From: Larix kaempferi
Lineage: Eukaryota > Streptophyta > Pinopsida > Pinales > Pinaceae
Assembly (NCBI GenBank): GCA_027924585.1
Contig: BSBM01000877.1
Span: 2,481,501 to 2,545,500, forward strand
Direction: 5' to 3'
DNA length: 64,000 nt
The notes below the pieces were generated by a model. The model was not told where the DNA came from. It was given only the letters and a program-made list of their open reading frames with translations, and ran no database searches. Positions 1-11,415 of this stretch are shown one piece after another; position 1 is the first letter of the stretch; every line of letters starts with the position of its first letter. A program made the translations under genes and the position numbers.

Positions 1-98
1 AGAATTACGGGATCAATCTTATCACAATCATGTTTAAGACTATCCTTCCTTTCGGAATTACGGGATTTACGGTCTAAGGATGATTAATCCACACCATT

Positions 99-300
99 CA
101 TTTAGGACTATGTCCAAGGATGATTTAATCCACACCGTACATTTAGGACTATGTCCAAGGATGACTTAATCCCCACCGTACATTTAGGACTATGTCCAAG
201 GATGACTTAATCCCCACTGTACATTTAGGACTATGTCCAAGGATGACTTAATCCTCACCGTACATTTAGGACTATGTCCAAGGATGACTTAATCCTCACA
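99..300. repeat. 41-bp tandem array, about 5 units
   Basis: Units start at 99, 140, 181, 222 and 263, each beginning catttaggactatgtccaag and spaced exactly 41 bp apart. Units differ by one to three bases. The array sits in the 3' part of Copia-1, downstream of its pol remnant. Confidence 0.95.
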
Positions 301-308
301 TCTCCATC

Positions 309-700
309 AAGGACTTCATTCTCGAAGACCATACATCTACGGATCAATTCAAGGGACCGAAGTTCGGGGACGATACAATCCCCACTTGTCCACTAAGGAC
401 TTCATTCTCGAAGACCATACGTCTACGGATCAATTGAAGGGACCGAAGTCCGGGGACGATACAATTCCCACTTGTCCACTAAGGACTTCATTCTCGGAGA
501 CCATACGTCTACAGATCAATTCAAGGGACCGAAGTTCGGGGATGATACAATCCCCACTTGTCCAATAAGGACTTCATTCTCAGAGACATATGTCTATGGC
601 TCACTTTAGGACTGAAGTCCAGGGATGATCCAATCCCCACTTGTCCACTAAGGACTTCATTCTCAAAGACATATGTCTACAGATCAATTTAGAACATGTG
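309..700. repeat. 86-bp tandem array, about 4.5 units
   Basis: The landmark aaggacttcattctc recurs at 309, 395, 481, 567 and 650, giving a period of 86 bp with a last unit of 83 bp. More diverged pieces continue to about 800. The array abuts the 41-bp array and shares the phrase 'aggactatgtccaaggatga/gatacaatcccc' only weakly. Both lie in the Copia-1 3' region. Confidence 0.95.
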
Positions 701-910
701 TTCAAGGATGATGCAATCCCTCTTCTTTCTCGGAGACATATGTCTACGGATCCTTTTAGAACATGTGTTCAAGGATGATGCAATCCCCTCGTCAACTTAG
801 ACCCTGTCTAAGGACCATCCACCAACCTCTCTGTCGGCATCACTAATATAGGTATCCACATCATCGACCTCACTGTCGATGCAGGCAATCTCATCATAAG
901 TGACCACGTC

Positions 911-922
911 ACTCCCCCTCTC
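911..922 (-). promoter_or_regulatory. Polypurine-tract-like sequence of Copia-1
   Basis: On the minus strand this reads GAGAGGGGGAGT, just after the end of the RNase H remnant. Copia-2 has AAGAGGGAG in the same place (48692-48700) and again beside its 3' LTR. By analogy this is an internal PPT copy rather than the LTR-adjacent one. That role is inferred. Confidence 0.5.
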
Positions 923-940
923 GAGGAGGGTCCTACCAAG

Positions 941-1760
941 CTTGTCTCGAAAAATACTCAAACTTTACTTGAGGTAGAGGTTTGGTTAGTACATCGGTAA
1001 CTTGTTACAAATTCGAACTTTATAGTTCCTTTCTACGCCATATCATGGAACACTGGATTCTCTGCCATCTTGATACAACTCTGTTTGTCACATAGGATCA
1101 CAGTTGGGTCTATCTCTAAGTCAAACAATCCAGAAGCCATACTGCTTCACAACTAGCAGAGCAACTAGCCATATATTCCGCTTGTATTGAGAGCCACACT
1201 AGACTGCTTCCAGCTAAGCCACAAGATCATGGCTAATCCCAGACAATAGCATCCTCTCGATGTGTTCTTCCTGTCTGATACACTTTCTGCCTAATCAACA
1301 TCTGTGTAGCCATCTGAAGTCATGATCTCCAAGATAGCATATATCAAAGTTTATCGTATCCTTTAGGTACCTCATCACATGCTTTGCAACTATCAGGTGA
1401 ACACATCTAGTTTCCACTAGATACTGACTCAAGGTGTTCACAGCAAAGCATATATCTGACCTAGTATTTGTTAGATACATCAATGACCCAATAATTTGTC
1501 TGTACAGAGTTATATACACTAACTCTGACGAGTCATTCGCTAACAGCTTCAAGTTGGAATCCATGAGAGTGGCCATTCCAACATATCAAGTCCTTTTAAT
1601 ATTTCTCGGCATACTTTCCTTGGTTGAGAAAGATTCCTTTTGAGCCTTTCCATACTTCCAGACCTAGGAAGTAATGCATCAATCTGAGATCTTTCATTTT
1701 CATTTTTGCAGCCATCTATCTGTGCCATCTATCGTCAGATGGGTCTACTGATATGAGCCT
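941..1760 (-). pseudogene. Copia RT C-terminus and RNase H remnant (Copia-1)
   Basis: Read on the minus strand, the segment gives in order an RT C-terminal stretch resembling LMHYFLGLEVW (about 1.70-1.65 kb), then the junction motif YRQIIGSLMYLTNTRSDICF (1497-1430 region), a KHVMRYLK helix, and near 1.0 kb TDVLTKPL, the hallmark of the copia RNase H C-terminus. The longest open piece is 1576-1295 (93 codons). Frames change several times and stops interrupt the rest, so no protein can be made. The upstream RT core with its catalytic YVDD box is missing: the shared non-coding block lies where it should be. Confidence 0.88.
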
Positions 1761-2079
1761 CAACATCATTTGAACTCTATGGTGAGTTCCTTCTTGCATC
1801 CATGTCATTTGTGTATAGAAACCATATTCAACCTTGTAGCAAAGGTTGAGATCCACATCACCCATGGTGATCACTATCGATCCTGGGTACTCGAACAGAG
1901 CTTTCTTCAATTACATTATTAAGATAATGGTCTTATCTAGCCACTTGGAACAAACATCTCATCATGATTCTCTTCCTCTTTCTAAGAAAATCTTCTAGCC
2001 ATGAGCCTTCTATAGTGTGTTTGATTTGTAAATTCTTTTGTTGAACATCCATCGCTTGTTCAGTGTTCATCATTCGTCA

Positions 2080-2345
2080 TGATCTTTCCTACAAATCAAA
2101 ATTAAGTAAATGATTAGTAATACTTCATAATCATCCAATCATATTGATATGATAACCTATTATGCATACAGATATCATTTACATAGTTATGCAACTATCT
2201 TGACCAATACTTTGGCACAACACTTTTCCATATTCTGTATGCATACAGTGGCTATCTAGATGCCTTCCATCTCTACCAGAACATACTATCGAGAGTGTGC
2301 ACAACTCTTAGCATGTCAGCAAAGAGGTTTCATTCTAGACAAGCA
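2080..2345 (-). repeat. Non-coding block shared with Copia-2
   Basis: The minus-strand sequence aligns by eye over about 270 bp with 47385-47640 of Copia-2. Shared phrases include the stretch around tagtatgttctggtagag and tggaaggcatctagatag, and both copies end at 'ttgtaggaaagatc'. In both elements it lies just upstream of the RT/RNase H remnant. It has no long ORF. Confidence 0.8.
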
Positions 2346-2349
2346 ACAA

Positions 2350-4622
2350 TGGAATGTTTGTCCAATTTACCAATCATATGCATATTAGTAGTATACTATT
2401 CAATGCTATATGAATGTTTACGCTCAGCATGATATATTCTAGGAATACAAATATGTATACAACTATTACAAGCAATATCATTGACTATTTCAAATAACAA
2501 CTCAAATACTTATCTTTTATGTTTGTGTGGTTGTCTCTAGCTTGATCTTCTATATGTCTTTTGAACTTCTATTCATTCTGTACCACTGTGCATGCTCAAG
2601 TGTGCACTAGTGTCATCCTCATGATCTCATACACAAACATACATTCATTAGTATATTCTCAATATTATCAAAACATTATAATTCTAAATAATCTTGAATA
2701 TGTATAGTCATGATCATAGATAATAAACATTAGTATTCAAGGTTTTAGGAAAGTCTTCTTTTACTCATGCATATTCTTGTTTGATCATAGGACTCTTCTG
2801 GTTAGTTAAATCATCAACCAAGATAAGAGAAATAATATGCATAAACCCTTGATTACTAGCTTTATGAATAAGCATAACCAAGCATACCAAGTATACTTAT
2901 ATAAGGGATCCTAACACAAGGTAAGATTCTAACTTGACATAGGAAAACATACCTGGATTAGTATACCTGCTTAGTTATGTCTAACATACCTAAACAATAT
3001 CTTCTTTATTCTCTTCAATGATTTAGAGATCCTGTGCTAGAACCTGCATATCTCACAGGTTAAGCATAATATAACAAAGTCATACATACCTCGTAAGTAG
3101 AATAAAGATTATGGATGAGTCTTTGTCTTCATGTTGTCATGGTCATGGAACTTGATTTGTCTTCCGTGATGTACCTGTATCTTGTTAGCAGACAACATCA
3201 ACCTCATACAACACCACAATGCATTAGTACAATCATATAGCCCTAATCAATGAATGTCTTCTATCATTCACATGCATTCATACTGTTACTAGGGTGATAA
3301 GACAATTCTAGCATTAAACAAGATTGTACTAATAAATAATATGAAGACAAACATATTATGAACTTAATCAGGAATCAGATTTCAAGACATACATGAACCT
3401 CCTTAAGTCATACCTGTCGAGACTTCTTGTAGTCTTCTTATGTAAGGCCTTAGCCTCAACTCCCCCTGAAACTTGATCTGGAGCTTGATTAGGGTTTGCT
3501 AGAGAAACCCTAAAAATTCAATCTTTGACATTCACACTTCTTAATGGATGGAAGGATGTGTCTTGCTAAGCTGATCAAACTAGCATACTTCAATTTTGAA
3601 ATCTCCAAAATTTGACCCCTCAAAATTGCCTTCAAAACTTCTGGATCTTCTGGACAGGTTCCCAAACTAGGGTTTGATGAAGCCCACCCTTCTGCCCAAT
3701 CAAAAGGTTCTATCCAAGGCTCTAAACTCTTATTTTTCTGAGGAGCTTCCAGCCGTGGTCACAGACTTCAAAAATTCCAACTTTTGCGGAAGCCCTAATT
3801 TTCCATCTTTCTGACCAAAATCCCGAACTGGGGTTTGATCAAGCCCAGTCTTCTACCCAACCAAAAAATTTGATCTTGGTCTCTAAATTTTGATTTTCCT
3901 GAGTAGCATTCATCCACGTACTCCGATTCCAAAAATTATAACTTTCTCCGAAACCCTAAATTCTGGAAGCCATGAATGAAGGTGCCCCAAAAATAATTTT
4001 GTTTTGATATAAATATGTACCTGATTGTTTCTACTGTAACTCCTAAATTTTAGATCCACTGGGTATGAAAACGTTTTTTGTGGTAGCCTGACCTATCATA
4101 TTTCCATCCCGAAAGGTCTGACCTCAATTGGATTTTCTGAGAGAGAGTTATGCCAAGTGTCGCAACGTGACCTGTTTATGGGATAAAACAGGAGAGCGAA
4201 CTTGTACGGCATGCCACGTGTCACTGGTTCAACTTCCTCCTCTGAAAACATTTCCTGAGATAGTACAGTCTGTGTACTACCTGTCACTTTTTACTAAATT
4301 TCATTTGGATCTTCCTAGCCCAAGTTATGACCTTTTTTCGTAGGTCACCTGATTTTGACTGAGATCTGGAAGAGGCAGAAAGCCTAACTTGTACTGATCA
4401 TAACTTACAAAGTACAATGAATCTGAGGGTGTACTTTGGACACAAGGTACCTGGGGATGTTAGATACGACTTGTAAAGGTTTCAGATCCTGAACCTTCTC
4501 CAAAATGGATTTATAGCGAAAGTTCCACAATGACTGGTTTTTGCTATACAAAACCCAAACCTTGAAATTGTCGCAAGTGAAGCAAGTGTCGTAAGTGCCA
4601 GACATTGCCTTCCTTGATGTTA
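2350..4622 (-). other. Copia-1 leader/internal region without recognisable genes
   Basis: About 2.3 kb between the PBS and the shared block. The minus strand carries repeated phrases of the type 'tttgggaacctgtccagaag...attagggtttctc', common in copia leaders, and a purine tract (tttcagggggagttgagg) near 3.46 kb. Only short ORFs occur and none resembles gag. Confidence 0.6.
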
Positions 4623-4634
4623 GCTATGATACCA
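4623..4634 (-). promoter_or_regulatory. Primer-binding site of Copia-1
   Basis: The minus strand reads TGGTATCATAGC directly after the LTR end ...TTAACA. This is one base from TGGTATCAGAGC, the usual plant copia site complementary to the 3' end of initiator tRNA-Met. Confidence 0.85.
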
Positions 4635-5239
4635 TGTTAATATTTAATATGCTAAGACAAAAAATATCAGCATTACATTCCATTTCACAATAATAGCATA
4701 TACAGGATCACTGAAGAAACAACAAGCACAACATAAATACAAGATACACAGATTTATCCTGGGAAACCCTCATGGGGTAGAAAACCCAGCAAAGCTTCCT
4801 CAATATAGATGACCAGCAATATACAAAGATGAAAACCAGAGACATGATCTCCTCCTCCTCCATAGCATACCTCTCTCTCACAAGTGCACTACATTTCAAG
4901 TGAGGGAAGTGTATCAAATGAGGAGCTCACCTCCTCTATTTATACACATCTCCGACTTGTACAATATATTAACTAGGTCGGCCCCAACTTTACCATTGGG
5001 TTAAACACCCCACTACAATTGATTGGGCCGACCCCTATAGGGTGGTCTAACAACCCTTTGACCCACATAACACATACAGGGCTGACCCCCACTGGGGAAG
5101 TCTAATAACCCAAGTTACTACATTCCGACGGAGGAATAAACATCTCCGGATATACAATAAGATCTCCACGGAGGAATGAAACATCTCCGAAATAATAAAG
5201 TACAAATATAATATTCTTTGAAGTTACAATATTTCAACA
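4635..5239 (-). repeat. 5' LTR of Copia-1 (605 bp)
   Basis: On the minus strand the LTR starts TGTTGAAATATTGTAAC and ends AATATTAACA, next to the PBS. A TATA box (TATAAATA, plus positions 4937-4944) precedes 'gaggaggtgagctcctcattt', and the R/U5-like phrase 'gggttttctaccccatgagg' follows. The same order is seen in the Copia-2 LTRs. Confidence 0.88.
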
Positions 5240-7920
5240 GTTGAGTATTCACTACTTCATTAATATCAAATTGTGGTCTTTTATGAACAATTTGAACATT
5301 GTGGTCTTTTACAAATTGCAAGCTACAGAAATTCTGGTGGTTACCGAAAGTTGGAGTTTCGATGGCGATTGGAAAACCCAAAGTTGGAATGTGGCACACT
5401 CCAACTTTGGCACCTTCCTTTAGACAAGCCTCGTAAGATAGTATAGAAGCCTTCACACACCAAAAATCACCACATGAAACCCTAGTTGCTCAAGAAGAGA
5501 GGTGCACACCACTTTTTGTCAAGTAGCTTATCCTAATTAACAAAAGGATAATATTAGTGTTGCAAAACAAAAAACTGGCAAAAAGTTGGCATGGGTCATC
5601 AACTTGGAAAATCAGAAAAATTGAGAGAAAATCAACAAAACTCATCAAGTATAAATTCAGACCTTAAAAATTCAAAAAAATTGGTGAGTTGAAAAACATA
5701 GAAAACTTGGGAAAAATCAAGAATATGATAATGCCTCACTTGTGATAGTGATCTTCATTCTTCCTCGCTCGACACCCAATTGATTACCTGGTCTTTTCCA
5801 TTGACAGGAAATTAGGATCATCTCCATTTATGAAATCTTCTAGCAGTGAGTCCCCTGAGGGGGGATGCAAGTGATGTGCTCACTGGTAATGAACCAGATC
5901 TTTGCTTCCAATTGAGGGAAGATGGTCCATTTGAAGATAGAAGGCTTCCTCTAATTGTATCATGCCTTGGCCTTCAGACAAGAAATTCAATGAAATTGGG
6001 AGTCCTTGATTGAGACTAAACCATTTTAGTCTAGAGATTTCATCCATAACTGATCATAGAATGAGATATAGACACTGTGGGAAAACACGTGATGATGTTG
6101 ATTTGTGTGTGATTGCATATGCAGATAGAAAATATATAGAAGGTGGCATGAAATCAAATGAAATTCTGGGTAACAACAAGTGTAGAGAAGTTTCATGTGT
6201 CGCATAATAAGACGACAATAGATTATGGAGAAAATTCCATCTCCATGAAGTGTTGTATGGAGTCAGAAATATTTGCATGGGAGATGTAAACATGGTTGTG
6301 CTACATGTAAAATTGTGTAATTTGTCTTTGTTTGAAGTTGTTTGGTCTTAAGTGAATACATCTTCCCATTTGAGTGCATGGTAATTGCATTGTTTGCATG
6401 TGGTGCCTATATAGTTCTATGGTATTTTTGGCAAATCCTCTTACATAAAGTGCACTTAATAGTGAAAATTTATGCAGCTCATCAAAATTTGCAATTGGGA
6501 TCTTTATTTGTTTTGGTTTTTGTTGGGTTGGTGCATTCATTGGATCAGGTGGCCTTTAACATGGAAGCTAAGTTGGGCTTTTCTATTGTGCCCTAGCTCA
6601 AGTATTTTGCAAGTTTGTTATCTTGTGGCATGATGTAGTTTTGGGGTTCTGCATTCAACCTGCACATGCCTTCTCTGTGCATTCTTTTTGGTGCGTTGCT
6701 TCCCACCTTTTTCATATCCGCACAAGTTAGAATTTATTTTGGTTGGATTCCTTTGTTGTAACTTAAATAATTGTTTGTTGCTACATGCTTAGTGTGCTTC
6801 TAGGAGACTTGGTAAACAAGGGCTTTGGTAGAGGTAACATTGATTATATCAATTGACTTCAAAGTTTATTTAGAAATATTTTCAACCATTGGTTCCACTC
6901 TATTTATTTTCTATTCAATAAGCCTACAAAGAGTTGCTTGTTCAAAAATGTAGTGAGTGTTGAGAATAGAAAACCGTAGCATTGCAAACTTCAAATGATA
7001 GAATTTGTGGAACAATTGTTTCCTATAGGGTATTCATGACAAGTAGAATTGTGATCTTATTTCCTTGTAGGGGTTTAAAGTAAAACTTCATCATGTCATT
7101 GCTTTAATGCAAGATACTGGGGCTTATAATTCAACTGCTATCCACATGTGCTTAAGACTGGGGCTTACAATTCTTCATGTTTATACATTTAGTTCAAGTT
7201 CTTGAGATATCTATCTAGGACTGTGTTTGTTGTTTACAAGCTCATGAAAATTTTGATGATAAATGACTCTGAGAAAGTTTTATTAAGCATCTAAATATAT
7301 ACCATTATAGAAGCATATAGACATTCTTAAGAAGTGAATAGAGCTAAGGTATAATTCTTTGTAAGACCGAGCTCATACATTGCAAAATGTTGTTTACGCC
7401 TTGTGATTATTCAAAGGACATAAGGATGTGAAATCTGAGCTTGAAGAAGAACAATTTGCAAAGCATTGAAACATATTGATAGCATATTTGAAGGACTTGT
7501 GTTATAACTTGAAGACTGAGAATATTCTTTGTGACCAAACTGAAGTTGAGTTTGAATAGTGTTATGGGAAAACATCAGTTATAACTTGAAGACCGAGCCT
7601 ATTCTTTGTGACCAAATTGAGTTTGAGTTTGAATATTTGTGCCATTAAAATACAAAACTTGAAGTTGAAGAGTTGATTGTTGAAAAGGGATAAGTATGAA
7701 AACTACTTGAACAAATTTTATTTGTGTTACTGCTTATCATAAAGACTTGGTAACTACTTTAAGGAATACAATGCAAGATTATTTGTTTGATGAAGTTTGA
7801 TAGAATTGGAAACTATCATTAAGCAAACTTGTTTGCGGATCTGAAAGGAATCATTGATAAGGATTTGATTGTAGATGTAAGAGCTAGTTCATGAGAAGTG
7901 CTTTTAGTCTATCTGAAGCA
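5240..7920. other. Anonymous AT-rich region, no gene recognised
   Basis: Only short ORFs (the longest, 6342-6596, 84 codons, hydrophobic) that match nothing I know. A 78-bp tandem duplication lies at 7501-7656. The segment may be interior sequence of the CACTA-like element that ends at 8624, but no matching left terminus was found. Confidence 0.5.
7501..7656. repeat. 78-bp tandem duplication
   Basis: gttataacttgaaga begins at 7501 and again at 7579. Both copies continue with 'attctttgtgaccaaa...gagtttgaata'. Confidence 0.85.
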
Positions 7921-7925
7921 AATCT

Positions 7926-8624
7926 ATGACTGTATCGTCGCATTCAAAATTTTTATTTTTAACACTTCCAGGTATCGTCTCTATATCGACGAAAATCAAT
8001 GTAGGCTATAGAAAATGTTTCCACGCAGTTGTTGAACCTGCCACGAAAGTTTGTGAATGCCTACATGGATATTGTGACGATGATTCGTGGGACTATAAAA
8101 TATCTTCCACGCAGGTGTTGAACCTACCACGAAAGTTTGAGAATCCATGTGTGGCTACTGCGACGATGATTCGTGGAACTATAAAATATCTTCCACGCAG
8201 GTGCTGAACCTGCCACGAAAGTTTGGGAATCCATGCGTGGATACTGAGACGATGATTCGTGGAACTATATTAGTATCATCCACGCAGGTGCTGAATCTGC
8301 CACGAAAGATTGTGAATGGATGCGTGGATACTGCGACGAACATTCATGGAAGGTTCAACACCTGCGTGAAAATTGATAGGAGTTGTGCGTCGATATAGCG
8401 ACGAAATTGCGTGGCAGGATTCATTTACTGTAGATATGAGAACTGTCGTGTTGTTGAAACGTGGAAACAACAAAGCATTGCTATTGCCATGACGTGGAAT
8501 TTTCATCCCTATATCCACGAATCACTTTCCACGAAAAAAACAAACCCCAATCGTTGCAACAGGGACGACAATTCATGGCTATTACAATGAAATTTCGTGG
8601 CAAATTAGACCATATGTAGTAGTG
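7926..8624. mobile_element. Right end of a CACTA-like DNA transposon
   Basis: The segment ends TGTAGTAGTG at 8624, i.e. the inverted form of CACTACTACA, as expected for an En/Spm (CACTA) terminus. It is followed by ACA and then, without a gap, by ORFx coding sequence. The intact ORFx copy reads '...gaagaACAaaagctc' at the same point (ACA at 21596-21598), so ACA is a plausible 3-bp target-site base set. Short CCACGAA/TTCGTGG motifs crowd the last 600 bp, typical of CACTA subterminal regions. The left end and the displaced N-terminal ORFx part are not found in the window, so the full extent is unknown. Confidence 0.6.
8021..8366. repeat. 86-bp tandem array with CCACG/CGTGG motifs
   Basis: ccacgcag recurs at 8021, 8107, 8193 and 8280. 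Each unit holds CCACGAAAGTTTG and GATTCGTGGAACTATA, so internal inverted motifs recur once per unit. Two short ORFs across it are only translations of the repeat. Confidence 0.9.
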
Positions 8625-8626
8625 AC

Positions 8627-10353
8627 AAAAGCTCACGGACCAAGCTAAGAAAATTCAAAAAGAAGCTAGAGAAAGAGATAATAAAGCATAAGAAGATAAA
8701 CTTCAAGAAGAAGAGACTCAAAGGGTCCAAGCAGCTGAAGATGAAGCTCAAAGAGTTTAGGAGAAGGAAAGAATTAGACTGAAAGAAATTGCCAAACAAG
8801 AAGAAGATGAGAGGCTTAGAAGGGAACAAGAAGAAGAAGCGCAAAGAAAAGCGGAGGAAGAAAGGAAAGACGGGGAAGATGCTAATCCAAAGAGTCCAAA
8901 CATATAGGACTTGGATAAAGATCTCTCTATAAGAGACCTCCCACTCGTCCCTTTTACTCCATCAAAGAATAGTACAGTGTCCCAGTGGGAAAGGTTCGAT
9001 TATAACAAAAAGAGAAATTCCATTGTAAAGAAGACAGTGACTCGAATGAAGAGACCTTTCCGACCAGATATTATCACTAAGCATGAAACCACAATCATGC
9101 AAAGTATCGAGGATGCTCCCGATCTCATGGAATCCATCTCTGTAGCCTCAGTTAAAGGAACCGAAAACAATGTACACGTGTTAGGGGCCAAGTTAGGACT
9201 GGAAAAGAAGAAAGCATGTCAGTTGCAAGAGAATCTGGTTAAAGAACAAAATTATACGAATTTGATGTTTGAAAAATGTGACACCCTCGTATTGGAGAAG
9301 GAGGAACTAAGCAGAAAATTTCAGCATCTAGAGGCTGAAAAGAGAGATATGGCGATCCAAATAAGAGCTCTAGAGGAAGAGAAGAAAGACCTTAAAAGTA
9401 GGAACCTAAAGCTTGAATCTGAAAAATTTGATGATGCTCAGCAAATCGAGGATTTGAAAGAAAAGATAGAGAAATTGGAAGAAGGCGGGGAATTGATGGA
9501 ACGACAATTGGAATTCGTGACCAGCAAGGTAGGTGATCTTGGTCCCTTTCATGAGCAAGTGTGTGAAATACTTAAGAAGAACCACCAACTCCAGGAACTT
9601 ATATCAGAAGAGGTGTACAAGTTAAAAGAAATAATGGCCAGGGTCAAAGAGATTAACGTCGAAGCCACTCGGGTTATAAGGAAACATGCACACATTAGCA
9701 AAGATTTAGAGGAACACATTGTGTGGAGGGAAGAGAAATCAGGTTTTCCGGCAACTCTTCCCCTTAAGTCTGTCGCTGAGTATAGAGCAGATGTGCACAC
9801 CTTGGTATATGTTAAAGACTGTGGAGCAAAGTTGAACACTGTAACACAGACCACCTATGAACAGTGCAAGAACTTATACCTCAAGATATGAGCTACTCAG
9901 GAGGCCTGTTGAATAGTGACACCCCAAATTATAGAAGAGTTTCTGGATAGAACCCAACGTTCATCTGAGCTGAGTGATAGACTGAGCGTAGAAATTGCCT
10001 ATGTAAAGAAAGTGGATGTGTTAACCATAGAATATCTAAACCAGTTTATTAGTCAAGCTTCCGTTCATGCACACCTATTGGAAGAAAGCCTCCAAGCAGC
10101 AGCAGCATAAGTGATCATCCTCGAGGAAGAACTCGCCAAGCAAGAGGTTTCTCTTAGATTTCTGCTTCCCTTGATTGGAAACAGTATTATAAGAGAGGTA
10201 GAGATTTGGGTGAATTATATAGCCGAGGTAGACAGAACACAAGCAACAAACCAAGTATCAACTTCAGCAACCCCAGCAGCACCAACAGTTCCAGTAGTGA
10301 CTCTAGCTGTAGCAGAAGTCCCAGACCCAACAGTGATGCCCATTCGAGAATAG
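8627..10353 (+). pseudogene. ORFx copy 1: C-terminal coiled-coil part, N-terminus lost
   Basis: This is the same reading frame as the C-terminal half of the full ORFx at 20111-23314, about 90-95% alike by eye, beginning abruptly at the CACTA-like junction. The frame (codons starting at positions 1 mod 3) is kept throughout 1.7 kb, broken only by premature stops at 8689, 8758, 8905, 9889, 9910 and 10108. The longest open part is 8911-9891 (326 codons). It shows a highly charged E/K/R/Q-rich stretch, a conserved DLSIRDLPLVPFTPSKNSTV segment, then long heptad-like coiled coil (LEEEKKDLKSRNLKLESEK) and a Thr/Pro/Ala-rich tail ending PVVTLAVAEVPDPTVMPIRE. It lies directly upstream of an LTR end and PBS. 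Function is unknown. Confidence 0.8.
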
Positions 10354-10464
10354 TCCATTTTATTATATATCTACTAAAGCGGTGAACACATCTTCTTGGA
10401 CTTTGTATATCTTTAGAATATTAACATGACATATGGAATTTAGTCCCCATTCTTTTTGCAATAT

Positions 10465-11248
10465 TGTTGGGGATTTTTATTTATTTTCGTAAATTAAGCA
10501 CTACATGACAAATTAGAGGAATGTGAAAAGTTAGGGTATAGGTGGCAGCTCTTGGAGCATTTTGTAAAGCTATATATAGCTAGTTAGAGAAGAAGTAAAG
10601 GACTTTTGGCAGGTGAAATAATTTCTTCTTGTATATGAGAACTACTTCAGCTACATGAATAGAGAAATGATTTGGACCTATGAAAGTTAGTGCATTGTTT
10701 TTCTTTGAGTTGTGATGAATAATTGCCGAACTATTTCGACAGTTCCTATATGCATTCAGTGAGATCTTTCCTGGCTTATGTGAATTAATTCTATGCTGTG
10801 AATGATTTTACTTCTTGGAAAAATTTATGTACCTTATGAGTGATGGAATGTTTTAATATAATCAGAGCTATCTTTGATATCATTTATATTCTGCTGAAAA
10901 TGCATTTATGGGATTAAATAGCTATCTGTTTCAATCTTTAAAGGTTACTTTCAGTTTATTGCTCATAATTTAAAGTTCTACTCCTTGCAAGGATAGGTTA
11001 ATAGCTTAGAACATATTTGTTTAACGCATGCATTTAATTTAGGGCATATGCATACCATCTTAAATATAAAATATATAAACGGTGGATCGGGCCGCAACCA
11101 ATAAAATAAACAAATATTTAAAACTCACACGGTAGCCAGACCGTTAACTGGACGGATTCCCCACACCAAATAGTGAGCGATCTAATTGGGCTTTCTTACC
11201 GGGGAGAATCCCTTGCTGATTGATGCTACGATTTTCGAGGCATCAACA
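10465..11248 (+). repeat. Gypsy LTR (candidate 784 bp), left copy
   Basis: The right boundary is well supported: ...GGCATCAACA at 11248, followed by a PBS-like sequence, and the same end recurs at 24209. The left boundary is less sure. TGTTGGGGA at 10465 gives TGTTG...CAACA ends and the same 784-bp length in both copies. A TATA box (tatatata) lies near 10571. Homology between the two copies does not stop at 10465 but continues leftward through ORFx to 8625, so the LTR could be longer. Confidence 0.6.
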
Positions 11249-11253
11249 GTTTT

Positions 11254-11270
11254 TGGCACTAGAAGGAGGG
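11254..11270 (+). promoter_or_regulatory. Primer-binding site of the gypsy element
   Basis: TGGCACTAGAAGGAGGG starts five bases after the LTR end, in the position and with the TGGC start usual for plant Ty3/gypsy elements. I cannot assign the primer tRNA with confidence. Confidence 0.65.
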
Positions 11271-11415
11271 CCACCAGTGTATGGCTGGCAGAAGAGATCC
11301 TTTTGTTAGAAACTTTTCCACTGAGAACCCATCTGAAACAACTATCCCAGACATTTAAGATCTGGAATCAAGAAGTCAAGAAAATCTTAATTCTGAGACA
11401 GAACAGCAAGAAACG

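Larger units (their letters stand above)
1..5239 (-). mobile_element. Copia-1: non-autonomous Ty1/copia retrotransposon, 3' end beyond the window
   Basis: A minus-strand copia element. Its 5' LTR occupies 4635-5239 and is followed on the minus strand by a primer-binding site, a long leader without recognisable gag, a 0.27-kb block shared with Copia-2, a decayed RT/RNase H end, a polypurine-like tract and tandem arrays reaching the window edge. The 3' LTR is not in the window, so no target-site duplication can be checked. Gag, protease and integrase coding regions are not visible in the expected place. The element was therefore probably mobilised in trans and is now dead. LTR and RNase H sequence show kinship with Copia-2 at 41.9-50.1 kb. 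Confidence 0.85.

Noticed and set aside
1-800. CRISPR-like regular repeats
   Set aside because: Units are contiguous with no unique spacers and lie in a plant retrotransposon.
5250-5275. CACTACTTCAT as the left end of the CACTA-like element
   Set aside because: 10 of 11 bases match, but the preceding ATT does not equal the ACA at the right end and no ORFx sequence lies to its left.
7926-8398. ORFs with repeated QVLNLPRKF
   Set aside because: Translation of the 86-bp non-coding array near the CACTA-like end.
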